A stretch of DNA of 64,000 nt from Photobacterium phosphoreum (lineage in GTDB: Bacteria > Pseudomonadota > Gammaproteobacteria > Enterobacterales > Vibrionaceae). Location: positions 1,124,785 to 1,188,784 of the forward strand of contig NZ_MSCQ01000002.1 in assembly GCF_002954725.1 (NCBI RefSeq), read 5' to 3'. Both the position numbers and the translations under genes were made by a program. The notes beneath the pieces were generated by a model. It was not told the DNA's origin. It did not search any database and was given only the letters and a program-made list of their open reading frames with translations. Below are positions 29,744 to 38,059 of the stretch, piece by piece; the stretch's first letter is position 1, and each line of letters begins with the position of its first letter.

Positions 29744-30431
29744 TGACAGTAAAATTTTAATCATTGAAGATGAAGCTCCTATTCGCCGCTTTCTTGATAT
29801 TTTAGCCACGGGCCATGGTTATCAAGTCAAAACGGTTGAGACTGCGCAAGAAGGCCTTAAACAGATCACAACTTGGAATCCACATTTAATCTTATTGGAT
29901 CTGGGTTTACCCGATGCTGATGGCCTTGATTTTACCAAAGAGCTACGTACATGGACCGAAACGCCGATCATTGTTATTTCTGCTCGTGATAAAGAAGCGG
30001 ATAAAGTACTGGCTCTTGATGCAGGCGCGAATGATTATTTAACCAAACCGTTTGGTAGTGGGGAGTTGTTAGCCAGAATTAGAGTGGCGTTACGTATAAA
30101 TACCAATATAAGTACAGATGATGTAATCCAATACCAGTTTGGTGATGTCATATTAGATGTTGCCATGCAGACGGTCACCTGCTCAGGAGAGATCATCAAG
30201 TTAACCCCGAAAGAATATAAAATCTTAACTTTTTTAGCAAAAAACATGGGTAAGGTGTTAACCCATAAGCAGATATTAAAAGAAGTTTGGGGGGGGAATT
30301 ATACTGAGCATGCTCATTATGTACGTATTCATATTGCACAATTGCGTCATAAAATAGAACGCTCACCGGCTCAACCGCAATATATTATTACTGAAAATGG
30401 GGTGGGTTATCGCTTAATAAGTGACGATTAA
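29736..30431 (+). CDS. kdpE: KdpE-type OmpR-family response regulator
   Basis: The 231-residue protein has a receiver domain (residues 1-120) with the acidic pair E11-D12, phosphoacceptor D55 (LILLDLGLPDADG) and Lys in YLTKPF. A winged-helix domain follows (LTPKEYKIL, HAHYVRIHIAQLRHKIE). It is an ortholog-like match to KdpE. The gene overlaps the kinase gene by eight bases, so the two are coupled. No kdpFABC genes are in this window; the nearest potassium gene is kup. Confidence 0.92.
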   Translation: MSNDSKILIIEDEAPIRRFLDILATGHGYQVKTVETAQEGLKQITTWNPHLILLDLGLPDADGLDFTKELRTWTETPIIVISARDKEADKVLALDAGANDYLTKPFGSGELLARIRVALRINTNISTDDVIQYQFGDVILDVAMQTVTCSGEIIKLTPKEYKILTFLAKNMGKVLTHKQILKEVWGGNYTEHAHYVRIHIAQLRHKIERSPAQPQYIITENGVGYRLISDD

Positions 30432-30556
30432 GCCACCGTTACGATGCTGATAATGTTTTGTTTATAAAAATTTTATATTCACCCTCATAATCCTTACATA
30501 AACATTAGATTAAAATTTATACCATCAAATGAGTACGATTCATTGAGGATAAAAAA

Positions 30557-30829
30557 ATGTTTATTGAAATGAAAATTGGTCTCGCTGTGATCTTTTTTAT
30601 ATGGATGCTAACGCGCAGTCTGTATAAAAAAGCAACATGGGTACAATTAACTATTGTCGGTTTACAGATATTTTCAGTACTGCTTTTGATTGAATTATCT
30701 ATTACCCATTATTTTCCTGAGTTTCTGGAAGCGAAATGGTTAATTGGAGTGTTTTTTGCAACAGTATTTATACTTGCTGCGGCTAAAGAACGCTATTTAT
30801 CTAAGAGTGAACAACAAGAGATTAAGTAA
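30557..30829 (+). CDS. Small inner-membrane protein of unknown function
   Basis: The 90-residue protein has three candidate helices, near residues 5-20, 28-47 and 60-78, and a charged C terminus ([15 protein letters not shown]). I do not recognise a family. It ends two bases before the TatE-like gene and should be co-transcribed with it. GAGGAT precedes the ATG at good spacing. Confidence 0.7.
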   Translation: MFIEMKIGLAVIFFIWMLTRSLYKKATWVQLTIVGLQIFSVLLLIELSITHYFPEFLEAKWLIGVFFATVFILAAAKERYLSKSEQQEIK

Positions 30830-30831
30830 AG

Positions 30832-31035
30832 ATGGGTGAAATTAGCATTGGCAAGTTACTGATTGTTGCCGTGATTTTTGTTTTATTATTTGGTACAAAG
30901 AAACTACGTACCTTAGGCAGTGATCTAGGCTGTGCGTTACGTGGTTTTCAAAATGCAGTGAAAGAAGAGCCTCAAGCTAAGACGGAAACGGTTATCGATA
31001 GCCAGCCAGTCTCTAAATCAGTAAATGATCAGTAA
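30832..31035 (+). CDS. tatE: TatA/TatE-family twin-arginine translocase subunit
   Basis: At 67 residues it has the same length as E. coli TatE. It opens with [10 protein letters not shown], then one membrane helix, then the hinge [15 protein letters not shown], the amphipathic helix [12 protein letters not shown] and a short acidic tail. TatE can stand in for TatA in forming the Tat pore. There is no tatB or tatC beside it, so it is an orphan copy. Confidence 0.88.
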   Translation: MGEISIGKLLIVAVIFVLLFGTKKLRTLGSDLGCALRGFQNAVKEEPQAKTETVIDSQPVSKSVNDQ

Positions 31036-31064
31036 CTATCAATACAGTGATTATGTATTGTGTT

Positions 31065-31095
31065 CGAGAGTTATATAATGTCGATATAACTCTCG
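31065..31095. repeat. 12-bp perfect inverted repeat after the TatE-like gene
   Basis: CGAGAGTTATAT and ATATAACTCTCG are separated by seven bases. No T tract follows on the plus strand, so it is a terminator candidate only. It sits just upstream of the promoter at 31105. Confidence 0.6.
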
Positions 31096-31104
31096 TCATC
31101 CCCC

Positions 31105-31135
31105 TTGACCTTCCCCTTTGTGTAACCTTTATGCT
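31105..31135 (+). promoter_or_regulatory. MerR/CueR-type promoter with 19-bp spacer
   Basis: TTGACC (31105-31110) and TATGCT (31130-31135) are separated by 19 bases, the unusual spacing of MerR-family promoters. The left part, CTTGACCTTCCCCTT, is the same as the E. coli copA promoter controlled by CueR, as I recall it. The right half-site is poor (TGTAACCT rather than GGAAGGT). The first gene behind it starts at 31173. Confidence 0.5.
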
Positions 31136-31172
31136 GTTATCAAATCATAGATAACAGACAGTCGAGGTCAAT

Positions 31173-31280
31173 ATGAGTTGTTGTAATAAAGCCCCTAAAG
31201 GTGGCGCAAGCTTGGGACTATTATTGAAGTTCATTGCTGCTATTTTTGTGTTGTTATTGATTGCTTCTTATTGGCAGTAA
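31173..31280 (+). CDS. 35-residue membrane peptide with an N-terminal Cys-Cys
   Basis: The frame ATG to TAA encodes MSCCNKAPKGGASLG followed by a hydrophobic helix of about 18 residues ending ASYWQ. GAGGTC lies at good distance before the ATG. It is the first gene behind the MerR-like promoter, and the next gene follows after ten bases. The paired Cys near the membrane could bind a metal ion; that is inference. I know of no characterised homologue. Confidence 0.65.
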   Translation: MSCCNKAPKGGASLGLLLKFIAAIFVLLLIASYWQ

Positions 31281-31290
31281 GGATTTATTA

Positions 31291-31632
31291 ATGAAACCAA
31301 TAGTCGTGGTTGAGCCTCATCATCGTCGTTGTTATATCGATGGTTCAATAATGAGTATAGAATCTCTGCTAACAACCTTAAACACTAATCAATACATTAT
31401 TTCTGCGACGCTAAAATCACCCCATAAATTACGGCTGATTTACGATTTTAGATATATTGAATTCGAACAAATATTAGCCATCATTGTTGCTGCTGGCGTT
31501 AATTATAAAAATGGTTTTTTTCAGCGATTAAAATATCAGCTTTATAGTGATGCCGATCTACAAGCACGAGACAATCTTAATATCACGCCATTTTGCTGCG
31601 ATAAAGTAGCGATAAGACGTGAAAATCTATAG
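31291..31632 (+). CDS. 113-residue protein of unknown function, possibly metal related
   Basis: The start is an ATG at 31291 with AAGGA seven bases upstream, which overrides a longer frame beginning inside the previous gene. The N terminus has VVVEPHHRRCYIDG, with clustered His and Cys. The predicted order of strands and helices up to residue 75 could fit a ferredoxin-like fold, and a Cys-Cys pair lies near residue 101 (TPFCCDK). The distribution of His and Cys and the upstream CueR-like promoter suggest a role with copper or another soft metal, but no family is recognised. Confidence 0.6.
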   Translation: MKPIVVVEPHHRRCYIDGSIMSIESLLTTLNTNQYIISATLKSPHKLRLIYDFRYIEFEQILAIIVAAGVNYKNGFFQRLKYQLYSDADLQARDNLNITPFCCDKVAIRRENL

Positions 31633-31896
31633 TTCAGTGTCTATTTAGCCATCGTTTATTATTCATCGTTCAATGGTGTTAGCGATATTGCTGGCGCTTT
31701 TTCCTTTGTATTACCCATAAATCAGCCCTGATGTTTTTTTAACCAGCAATATAATTAACAATGCGATTGTTCACATTTTTATGCTGCGGTTAGATATAAA
31801 CTCTATTTTATATTATGGCTTTATCATTATGAATAACGGTTGTTGTTGATGATCATAAAGTGCGCTGGTTATTGTTGTTATACACGGAGACAGAAT

Positions 31897-33612
31897 ATGA
31901 CTATCGGTAAGTACCTCAGATGGAAAGATGCGCAAGGGAAAGTGTTTCGTCCAGTGTCACTCACAGGCACCGAGTTACTCAATGATCGCACTTTAAATAA
32001 AAGTACGGCTTTTACTCAAGAAGAGCGTGATGCTTTTCAATTAACGGGATTATTACCCCCACGAGTACAAACGTTTGATGATCAACTTAACCGTGTCTAT
32101 GACGGCTTTAGTAATGCTTCAACAGATATTGAAAAATACCTCTTTTTACGCTCGCTACAAGATCGCAACGAAACCCTCTTTTATGCCTTATTATCACGCC
32201 ATGTAGAAGAAATGACGCCGATCATTTATACCCCTACGGTGGGTAAAGCATGTCAAGAATTCAGTCATCGTTATCAAAAAGCGCGTGGGTTATATATTAC
32301 CGAAGAAAACGTGGGTGCGATGGGTGAGATGTCGCGTCATTTTATGGGTAAAGAAATCAAAATAATTGTGGTTACCGATAGCCAAGGAATTTTAGGTATT
32401 GGCGATCAAGGTGTTGGCGGTATGGGGATCCCGATTGGTAAGTTATCACTCTATACTTTGGGTGCTGGTATTCATCCAGCCCATTGCTTACCGATTGTAT
32501 TAGATGTTGGTACTGATAACCAAGAGTTACTTGATGATCCGATGTACTTAGGTATTTCACGTAAACGGCTGCGTGGTGATGCTTATAAGCGCTTTATTAA
32601 AGCCTTTGTGAAACAAGTCAAACGACATTTTCCGAAAGCAGTATTGCAATGGGAAGATTTCAGTAAAGCCAATGCGTTTGATAATCTTGTCGATTATGAA
32701 AACAGCTTGCCATCGTTTAATGACGATATTCAAGGTACAGGCTCGGTTGTATTAGCGGGTATTTTGGGTGCATGTAAGATTAAAAAAGAACGCTTAGTTG
32801 ATCAAACTTATGTTGTGTATGGTGCTGGAGCTGGTGGTGTCGGGGTTGCCGATCAAATCTATGCCGGGTTACTTAAAGAAGGCTGTACTCATCATTCTGC
32901 CCGCGAAAAGATCTTTATTCTTGATTCTAAAGGGGTGGTGTTTGATGATCGTGATGGTTTAGAAGATTATAAACGTCGCTATGCAAAACCTCGTGCTATA
33001 TCTGAAGGTTGGCATGCTGCTGAGTTAGGTAAAATTAGCCTAACGGAACTTCTTAATAATCATCCAGTGACGGTGTTATTAGGGGCCAGTGGTATTGGTG
33101 GTTCATTTACTGCTGATCATATTCAAAAAATGATGGAATATACGCCACGACCAATTATATTCCCACTCTCAAATCCTACCGCCAATTGTGAGGCTATCCC
33201 TGAAGCGATTTATCATTGGAGTGATGGTCAGGCGATTGTAGCGACAGGCAGTCCATTTTCTGATGTTGAATACAATGGTCAGCAGTACCGTATTGGGCAG
33301 GGGAACAATGTGTTTATTTTCCCTGGGGTTGGATTGGCATCGATTGTGTCGCAAACAAAAACAATCTCCCAAGATATATTTACCACCGCTTCTTATGCAT
33401 TAGCTGAGTGCGTGAGTGAAGAAGATATTGCTATGGGCTGTATTTACCCTCGCATTAACGATTTGAAGAGTGTATCTGTACATGTGGCGCAGACTATTTT
33501 AACCCAAATGCAAGCAACAGATGCCTGTAGTTATTTACGAGATAAAGATCTTAAACAACTACTAGCAGAGCATATGTGGGAGCCAGTATATTTACCTTAT
33601 CGACGAGTATAA
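31897..33612 (+). CDS. maeA: NAD-dependent malic enzyme
   Basis: The protein has 571 residues. Malic-enzyme motifs are YTPTVGKACQ, then TDSQGILGIGDQGVGGM, FNDDIQGTGSVVLAG with metal-binding Asp residues, the dinucleotide fold VVYGAGAGGVGVAD, and FPLSNPT. It decarboxylates malate to pyruvate and makes NADH. The length and sequence match the MaeA/SfcA group. The ATG at 31897 has GGAG seven bases upstream; a longer frame from 31840 lacks support. A terminator follows at 33638. Confidence 0.94.
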   Translation: MTIGKYLRWKDAQGKVFRPVSLTGTELLNDRTLNKSTAFTQEERDAFQLTGLLPPRVQTFDDQLNRVYDGFSNASTDIEKYLFLRSLQDRNETLFYALLSRHVEEMTPIIYTPTVGKACQEFSHRYQKARGLYITEENVGAMGEMSRHFMGKEIKIIVVTDSQGILGIGDQGVGGMGIPIGKLSLYTLGAGIHPAHCLPIVLDVGTDNQELLDDPMYLGISRKRLRGDAYKRFIKAFVKQVKRHFPKAVLQWEDFSKANAFDNLVDYENSLPSFNDDIQGTGSVVLAGILGACKIKKERLVDQTYVVYGAGAGGVGVADQIYAGLLKEGCTHHSAREKIFILDSKGVVFDDRDGLEDYKRRYAKPRAISEGWHAAELGKISLTELLNNHPVTVLLGASGIGGSFTADHIQKMMEYTPRPIIFPLSNPTANCEAIPEAIYHWSDGQAIVATGSPFSDVEYNGQQYRIGQGNNVFIFPGVGLASIVSQTKTISQDIFTTASYALAECVSEEDIAMGCIYPRINDLKSVSVHVAQTILTQMQATDACSYLRDKDLKQLLAEHMWEPVYLPYRRV

Positions 33613-33637
33613 ACTCACAAAATTGAAATGATTTTTA

Positions 33638-33670
33638 AAGCCGTATTTTAATGAAATATGGCTTTTTTAT
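33638..33670 (+). terminator. Intrinsic terminator after malic enzyme
   Basis: The stem AAGCCGTATTT/AAATATGGCTT contains one G-T pair and is followed by six T. Confidence 0.85.
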
Positions 33671-33676
33671 TATTTG

Positions 33677-33804
33677 ACCTCGCCACCTCGCCACCTCGCC
33701 ACCTCGCCACCTCGCCACCTCGCCACCTCGCCACCTCGCCACCTCGCCACCTCGCCACCTCGCCACCTCGCCACCTCGCCACCTCGCCACCTCGCCACCT
33801 CGCC
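33677..33804. repeat. Octamer tandem repeat, 16 perfect copies of ACCTCGCC
   Basis: The unit ACCTCGCC is repeated 16 times without a mismatch from 33677 to 33804 (128 bases), and three more bases of a seventeenth copy follow. It is far more GC-rich than the surroundings. It starts right after the malic enzyme terminator and ends touching a palindromic RbsR-like operator at 33807. The unit length is not a multiple of three, and no convincing gene spans it, so it is best seen as an intergenic simple-sequence repeat upstream of the ribose operon. Confidence 0.97.
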
Positions 33805-33806
33805 AC

Positions 33807-33818
33807 CGAAACGTTTCG
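33807..33818. promoter_or_regulatory. RbsR/LacI-family operator, site 1
   Basis: CGAAACGTTTCG is a perfect 12-bp palindrome with the central CG of LacI-family operators. On the complementary strand it reads AGCGAAACGTTTCG, the same core as the E. coli RbsR operator. rbsR lies at the end of the operon. Confidence 0.8.
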
Positions 33819-33936
33819 CTAGCAAAACTGTGAGCGACATAACTTTTTTACGCTTATTTTTACGACTGAAAGCGATCATTCTCACAGCCTTCTTTTTTTT
33901 CTCTGGTTTATTTGTTAGGGACGTTTATTATCCAAA

Positions 33937-33950
33937 TCGAAACGTTTCGA
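33937..33950. promoter_or_regulatory. RbsR/LacI-family operator, site 2
   Basis: TCGAAACGTTTCGA is a perfect 14-bp palindrome with the same core as site 1. The centres are 131 bases apart, so looping between two bound repressors is possible. It lies 82 bases before the rbsD start. Confidence 0.82.
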
Positions 33951-34031
33951 TGTGTTTTTCTGTCACTTAAAAATATCAATTCTAAGACAGAAAATTTGAG
34001 CGGTATAACGTGTAATAAGAAGGCCAATAAG

Positions 34032-34451
34032 ATGAAAAAAACTACCCTAATTAATGCCGAACTTTCATATCTTGTAGCAACGCTAGGGCATACAGATGAA
34101 ATTACTATTTGTGATGCGGGCTTGCCGATCCCTCAACATGTAAAACGCATTGATCTTGCGTTAACTCATGGTGTACCAAGCTTTCTTGATACGGTGACAG
34201 TGATGTTATCGGAATCACAAATTGAAGGGGTGCTGATGGCAGCAGAATTTGCCGAAGTCAGTCCGACTCACCATCAAGCCTTATTAGCCATTTTAGATCA
34301 AGAGTGTTTAACAACGGGAAAATCAATTCAAATTGGCTATTTATCGCATCAAGAATTTAAGCAACGTACTGCGCAAAGCCGTGCGGTTGTGAGAACGGGA
34401 GAATATACGCCATATGCCAATATTATTTTCCAAACCGGTGTGGTGTTTTAA
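34032..34451 (+). CDS. rbsD: D-ribose pyranase
   Basis: At 139 residues it has the same length as E. coli RbsD. The motif LGHTDEITICDAGLPIP near residues 18-34 contains the catalytic His, and the C terminus ends in the conserved GEYTPYANIIFQTGVVF. It interconverts pyranose and furanose forms of ribose so that ribokinase can act. The ATG at 34032 follows AAGG; a longer frame upstream is not needed. It is the first gene of the ribose operon, behind two RbsR-like operators. Confidence 0.95.
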   Translation: MKKTTLINAELSYLVATLGHTDEITICDAGLPIPQHVKRIDLALTHGVPSFLDTVTVMLSESQIEGVLMAAEFAEVSPTHHQALLAILDQECLTTGKSIQIGYLSHQEFKQRTAQSRAVVRTGEYTPYANIIFQTGVVF

Positions 34452-34551
34452 ATAACACCGTTTGAGACATTGCTTTATTTCAATACAAGATACGTAAATA
34501 TCAAAAATATCACGCTTTTTGATAAGGGTGATTATTTATGGAAGATAAATT

Positions 34552-35874
34552 ATGTTTATTAAAAATAATACAATTCAACATGCTGATGGTTTTTTAAATA
34601 AAACCCCGATATTCCAATTTTTATTATTATCGTCAGTGTTTGCACTTTGGTCTGCGGCGGCAGCACTGAATGATGTTTTGATCACCCAGTTTAAATCCAT
34701 TTTTGATCTGTCTAACTTTGCTTCAGCGTTGGTGCAGTCGGCGTTTTATGGCGCTTACTTTTTAGTGGCTATTCCAGCGTCAATGGTGGTGAAGAAAAGC
34801 TCTTATAAATTGGCGATTTTATTAGGTTTAGCACTGTATATTTTTGGTTGTTTGATGTTCTTCCCTGCATCTCACGCCGGCACATACACCATGTTCTTAG
34901 CGGCTATTTTCTGTATCGCGATTGGTCTGTCGTTTCTTGAAACGTCATGTAATACCTATTCTGCGATGATTGGTGAGCCTGAGCGTGCAACATTACGTTT
35001 AAACGTTTCTCATACCATTAATGCAATGGGTTACATTATTGGTTTACTACTAGGTAAGCACTTGATTTTCCAAGAAGGCGTTGATGTTGGTCATATGATG
35101 GCAACCCTAACTGGTCCTGAGCTTGAAGCATTTAAAGATCAAGTATTGCAACAGACATTGGAACCTTATAAGTGGTTAGTCGGTGTGATTGCAACGATTG
35201 CTATTTTGATTGCGATGACTGAATATCCTAACTGTAAAGCGGCATCAGATAGCAAAGATAATCAACCTTCATTTGGCGAGACACTATCTTATTTAATGGG
35301 TAATAAGCGCTTCTTCAAAGGCATTGCGACTCAGTTTTCTTATGTTGGTATGCAAGTTGCGGTGTGGTCATTCACTATCCGTTTGGCACTAGAATTAGAC
35401 CACAATATGGTTGAGCATGACGCAGCGAACTACTTATTGTATGCCTTTATCATGTATTTCTTAGGCAAGTTATTAGCGAACTATTTATTCACTAAGACTT
35501 CACAAGAAAATGTATTGATGGGTTACTCCGCAATCGGTTTTGTTTGCTTGATGTACGTTACCTTTATTCCTAACTTCAGCGCTGTTTGGGTTGCTGTGGG
35601 GACATCAGCATTATTTGCACCTTGTTGGGCAACGATTTTTGCCTCTACTTTACAATCGGTTGATACACGCTACACCGAAACAGCAGGTGGCTTTGTGGTG
35701 ATGTCGATTATCGGTGGTGCAGCGATTCCTGTGATTCAAGGTCTACTTGCCGATAATATTGGCTTACAATCTTCATTCATTGTTAGTGCGTTATGTTTCG
35801 CCGTCGTGTTTGTCTACTTTATGAATGAAAAGAAATACAAGCAACAATTCAACTTTGTAGCTGCTAAAGCGTAA
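34552..35874 (+). CDS. FucP-family sugar:proton symporter, probably for ribose
   Basis: The 440-residue protein has 12 predicted helices and the FucP-type motifs FLETSCNTYSAMIG near residue 125 and LNVSHTINAMGY near residue 145. Characterised members carry L-fucose, galactose or glucose with protons. Its place between rbsD and rbsK suggests that it carries ribose and replaces the RbsABC transporter. A terminator-like hairpin lies 11 bases after its stop. Confidence 0.88.
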   Translation: MFIKNNTIQHADGFLNKTPIFQFLLLSSVFALWSAAAALNDVLITQFKSIFDLSNFASALVQSAFYGAYFLVAIPASMVVKKSSYKLAILLGLALYIFGCLMFFPASHAGTYTMFLAAIFCIAIGLSFLETSCNTYSAMIGEPERATLRLNVSHTINAMGYIIGLLLGKHLIFQEGVDVGHMMATLTGPELEAFKDQVLQQTLEPYKWLVGVIATIAILIAMTEYPNCKAASDSKDNQPSFGETLSYLMGNKRFFKGIATQFSYVGMQVAVWSFTIRLALELDHNMVEHDAANYLLYAFIMYFLGKLLANYLFTKTSQENVLMGYSAIGFVCLMYVTFIPNFSAVWVAVGTSALFAPCWATIFASTLQSVDTRYTETAGGFVVMSIIGGAAIPVIQGLLADNIGLQSSFIVSALCFAVVFVYFMNEKKYKQQFNFVAAKA

Positions 35875-35884
35875 TGTTCTATTA

Positions 35885-35915
35885 TGACCACTCAAACATG
35901 GGTGGTCAGTTTTTG
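35885..35915 (+). terminator. Hairpin with T tract between the permease and epimerase genes (possibly leaky)
   Basis: TGACCAC at 35885 and GTGGTCA ending at 35908 form a stem followed by GTTTTT. It would lower expression of the genes behind it. It is short, so read-through is likely. Confidence 0.55.
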
Positions 35916-35928
35916 CGAGGAATTGAAT

Positions 35929-36945
35929 ATGTTTACCTTACCGTTATATAAAGAAAATTTCACCAAACAAAGAACCTTAATCGCTCAGTCTGAACATTTT
36001 GAAATTCACAGCTTCCTGTATCATTCAGGTGTACATGCGATTGAAATTAAAAATGCAAAAGGGCATTTAGTGGTATTGCCTTTTATGGGACAGATGATTT
36101 GGGATGCACAGTTTTTAAATACTGATTTATGCATGAAAAATATGTTCTCTGAGCCTAAATTTGCCAAAACAGTGGTTGAAACCTATGGGTGCTTTGCTTT
36201 TCATGCGGGCATGATCCGTATGGGATGCCCATCGCCACAAGATGATCATGTATTACATGGTGAAATGCCTTGTGCAACAATGGATGCTGCATGGTTAGAA
36301 ATTAATGATGATCGTGTTGTTATCAAAGGCTCTTATGAATATGTAATGGGCTTTGGCGATCATTATTTAGCAATGCCTTCGGTACAGTTGAATAAAGACG
36401 CTAGCTTATTTGATATTAAAATGGTGGTGAAAAATCTTGCCACTGTGAATATGCCGTTGCAGTATATGTGTCACATCAACGCGACGTATGTTGAAAATGC
36501 AGTGATGACGCAGAATATTCCAGATAGTGCCTTAATGTTACGTGAAACTGTACCTGCACACGTACAACCAACAGCGCAGTGGTTGGCATACAATGAAAGT
36601 TTGAAAACATCAGCACCTATTTCTATATTAGATAAACCTGAAATGCATGATCCAGAAGTGGTGTATTGCATGGATGACATTGCGCGTTATGCCGACAAAG
36701 CCGTATTTAAGATGCAGATCGATGCTGATAAATACCTGCAAACCGAGTTTGATACCCATGAGTTTAATTGTGCGACACGATGGTTATTATGCAGTGGTGA
36801 TCAACAAGTTGCTGCTTTTGCATTACCTGCAACTTGTCGACCTGAAGGTTTTTTAGCGGCTAAAGAGAAGGGTTCTTTGATTTATCTTCAACCGAATGAA
36901 GAACGCTGCTTTAGCGTACGTACGGGTATTTGCCAAGCGTTATAA
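35929..36945 (+). CDS. Aldose 1-epimerase-like protein (DUF4432 type)
   Basis: The 338-residue protein resembles the galactose mutarotase superfamily. It has a beta-rich fold with FHAGMIRMGCPSPQDDHVLHGEMP near residue 85-108 and MCHINATYVEN near residue 168. It probably interconverts sugar anomers taken up by the neighbouring permease; ribose is suggested by context only. The ATG at 35929 is preceded by GCGAGGAA. An upstream ATG at 35884 lies inside the hairpin and adds residues that do not look like the family. Confidence 0.78.
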   Translation: MFTLPLYKENFTKQRTLIAQSEHFEIHSFLYHSGVHAIEIKNAKGHLVVLPFMGQMIWDAQFLNTDLCMKNMFSEPKFAKTVVETYGCFAFHAGMIRMGCPSPQDDHVLHGEMPCATMDAAWLEINDDRVVIKGSYEYVMGFGDHYLAMPSVQLNKDASLFDIKMVVKNLATVNMPLQYMCHINATYVENAVMTQNIPDSALMLRETVPAHVQPTAQWLAYNESLKTSAPISILDKPEMHDPEVVYCMDDIARYADKAVFKMQIDADKYLQTEFDTHEFNCATRWLLCSGDQQVAAFALPATCRPEGFLAAKEKGSLIYLQPNEERCFSVRTGICQAL

Positions 36946-36951
36946 TGTGTA

Positions 36952-36997
36952 TTTACTCTCTCCTGAATGTTATTTAGTGATGGTAGGAGAGAGTAAA
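36952..36997. repeat. 13-bp perfect inverted repeat between the epimerase gene and rbsK
   Basis: TTTACTCTCTCCT (36952-36964) and AGGAGAGAGTAAA (36985-36997) are perfect complements. A second, AT-rich dyad (AAAATGGATG at 36995 and CATCCATTTT near 37050) overlaps it. These structures may stabilise the mRNA or separate rbsK-rbsR from the upstream genes. Confidence 0.65.
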
Positions 36998-37106
36998 ATG
37001 GATGCTTTTGATTTTTTATTTTAACGGTTAATTCAGCTAAAAATTAAAATCATCCATTTTTGTTATGTTCTATTAGAAAGGCTCACTAAGAGCCGAGGAA
37101 AACCCT

Positions 37107-38024
37107 ATGAATAAGTTAGTGGTATTAGGTAGTGTTAACGCTGACCATGTTCTGCAAGTCCCTTCTTTCCCTCGCCCAGGCGAGACGCTTCACGGTCGTA
37201 ACTATCAAGTTATTGCTGGGGGGAAGGGAGCGAATCAAGCAGTAGCTGCTGCGCGTTTGAATGCAGATATCGGCTTTATTGCTTGTGTGGGAGATGATTC
37301 ATTTGGGATCAATATTCGTGAGAATTTCCGTATGGATGGCATTGATATCACTGCAGTAAAAATGGAGCCTAATTGTCCGACGGGTATTGCAATGATTCAA
37401 GTATCAGATAGCGGTGAGAACAGTATCTGTCTTTCTGCAGAAGCTAACGCAAAACTAACAGCCGCTGCGATTGAACCTGATTTAGAGCGTATTCGCCAAG
37501 CTGACTATCTATTAATGCAATTAGAAACCCCATTGTGTGGTATTGAAAAAGCTGCGCAAGTGGCGAAAGATGCAAACACAGTTGTGATCCTAAACCCAGC
37601 ACCGGCTCGTGTATTATCTGATGAGTTACTCGCATGTGTAGATATGATCACTCCTAATGAAACTGAAGCTGAAGTGTTAACTGGCATAACGGTTACTGAT
37701 GCTGAAAGCGCGCAACAAGCGGCGAATATTTTGCATGCGAAAGGCATTAACACCGTGATGATCACCCTTGGTGCCAAAGGTGTATGGTTAAGCCAAAACG
37801 GTTGTGGCGATATTATTGCGGGCTTCAATGTTGAAGTGACTGATACCACTGCGGCAGGGGATACGTTTAACGGTGCATTCGTGACTGGTTTGTTGGAAGA
37901 TTTATCTTTAGAATCAGCGATTAAATTTGCTCATGCTGCCGCTGCTATTTCAGTGACGCGTTTTGGTGCGCAAACCTCTATCCCAACCCGTAAAGAGGTT
38001 GACGATTTTCTTGCTCAGCAATAA
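37107..38024 (+). CDS. rbsK: Ribokinase
   Basis: The 305-residue PfkB-family kinase has the N-terminal signature GGKGANQAVAAARL near residue 39 and the C-terminal anion hole and catalytic Asp in DTTAAGDTFNGAF near residue 248. It phosphorylates ribose to ribose-5-phosphate. The neighbours rbsD and rbsR support ribose as the substrate rather than another sugar. Confidence 0.94.
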   Translation: MNKLVVLGSVNADHVLQVPSFPRPGETLHGRNYQVIAGGKGANQAVAAARLNADIGFIACVGDDSFGINIRENFRMDGIDITAVKMEPNCPTGIAMIQVSDSGENSICLSAEANAKLTAAAIEPDLERIRQADYLLMQLETPLCGIEKAAQVAKDANTVVILNPAPARVLSDELLACVDMITPNETEAEVLTGITVTDAESAQQAANILHAKGINTVMITLGAKGVWLSQNGCGDIIAGFNVEVTDTTAAGDTFNGAFVTGLLEDLSLESAIKFAHAAAAISVTRFGAQTSIPTRKEVDDFLAQQ

Positions 38025-38059
38025 TTGCTAACGGCATTACTCATAAAAGGATCAATAAC

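Noticed and set aside
31840..31896. Longer start for malic enzyme
   Set aside because: The added residues (rich in Cys, Tyr and Ile) do not fit the family, and GGAG sits seven bases before the ATG at 31897.
33670..33970. Open frames on both strands across the octamer repeat (PPRHLATS and RWRGGEVA repeats)
   Set aside because: They come only from the simple-sequence repeat, which is open in several frames; no gene-like flanks or ribosome binding site.
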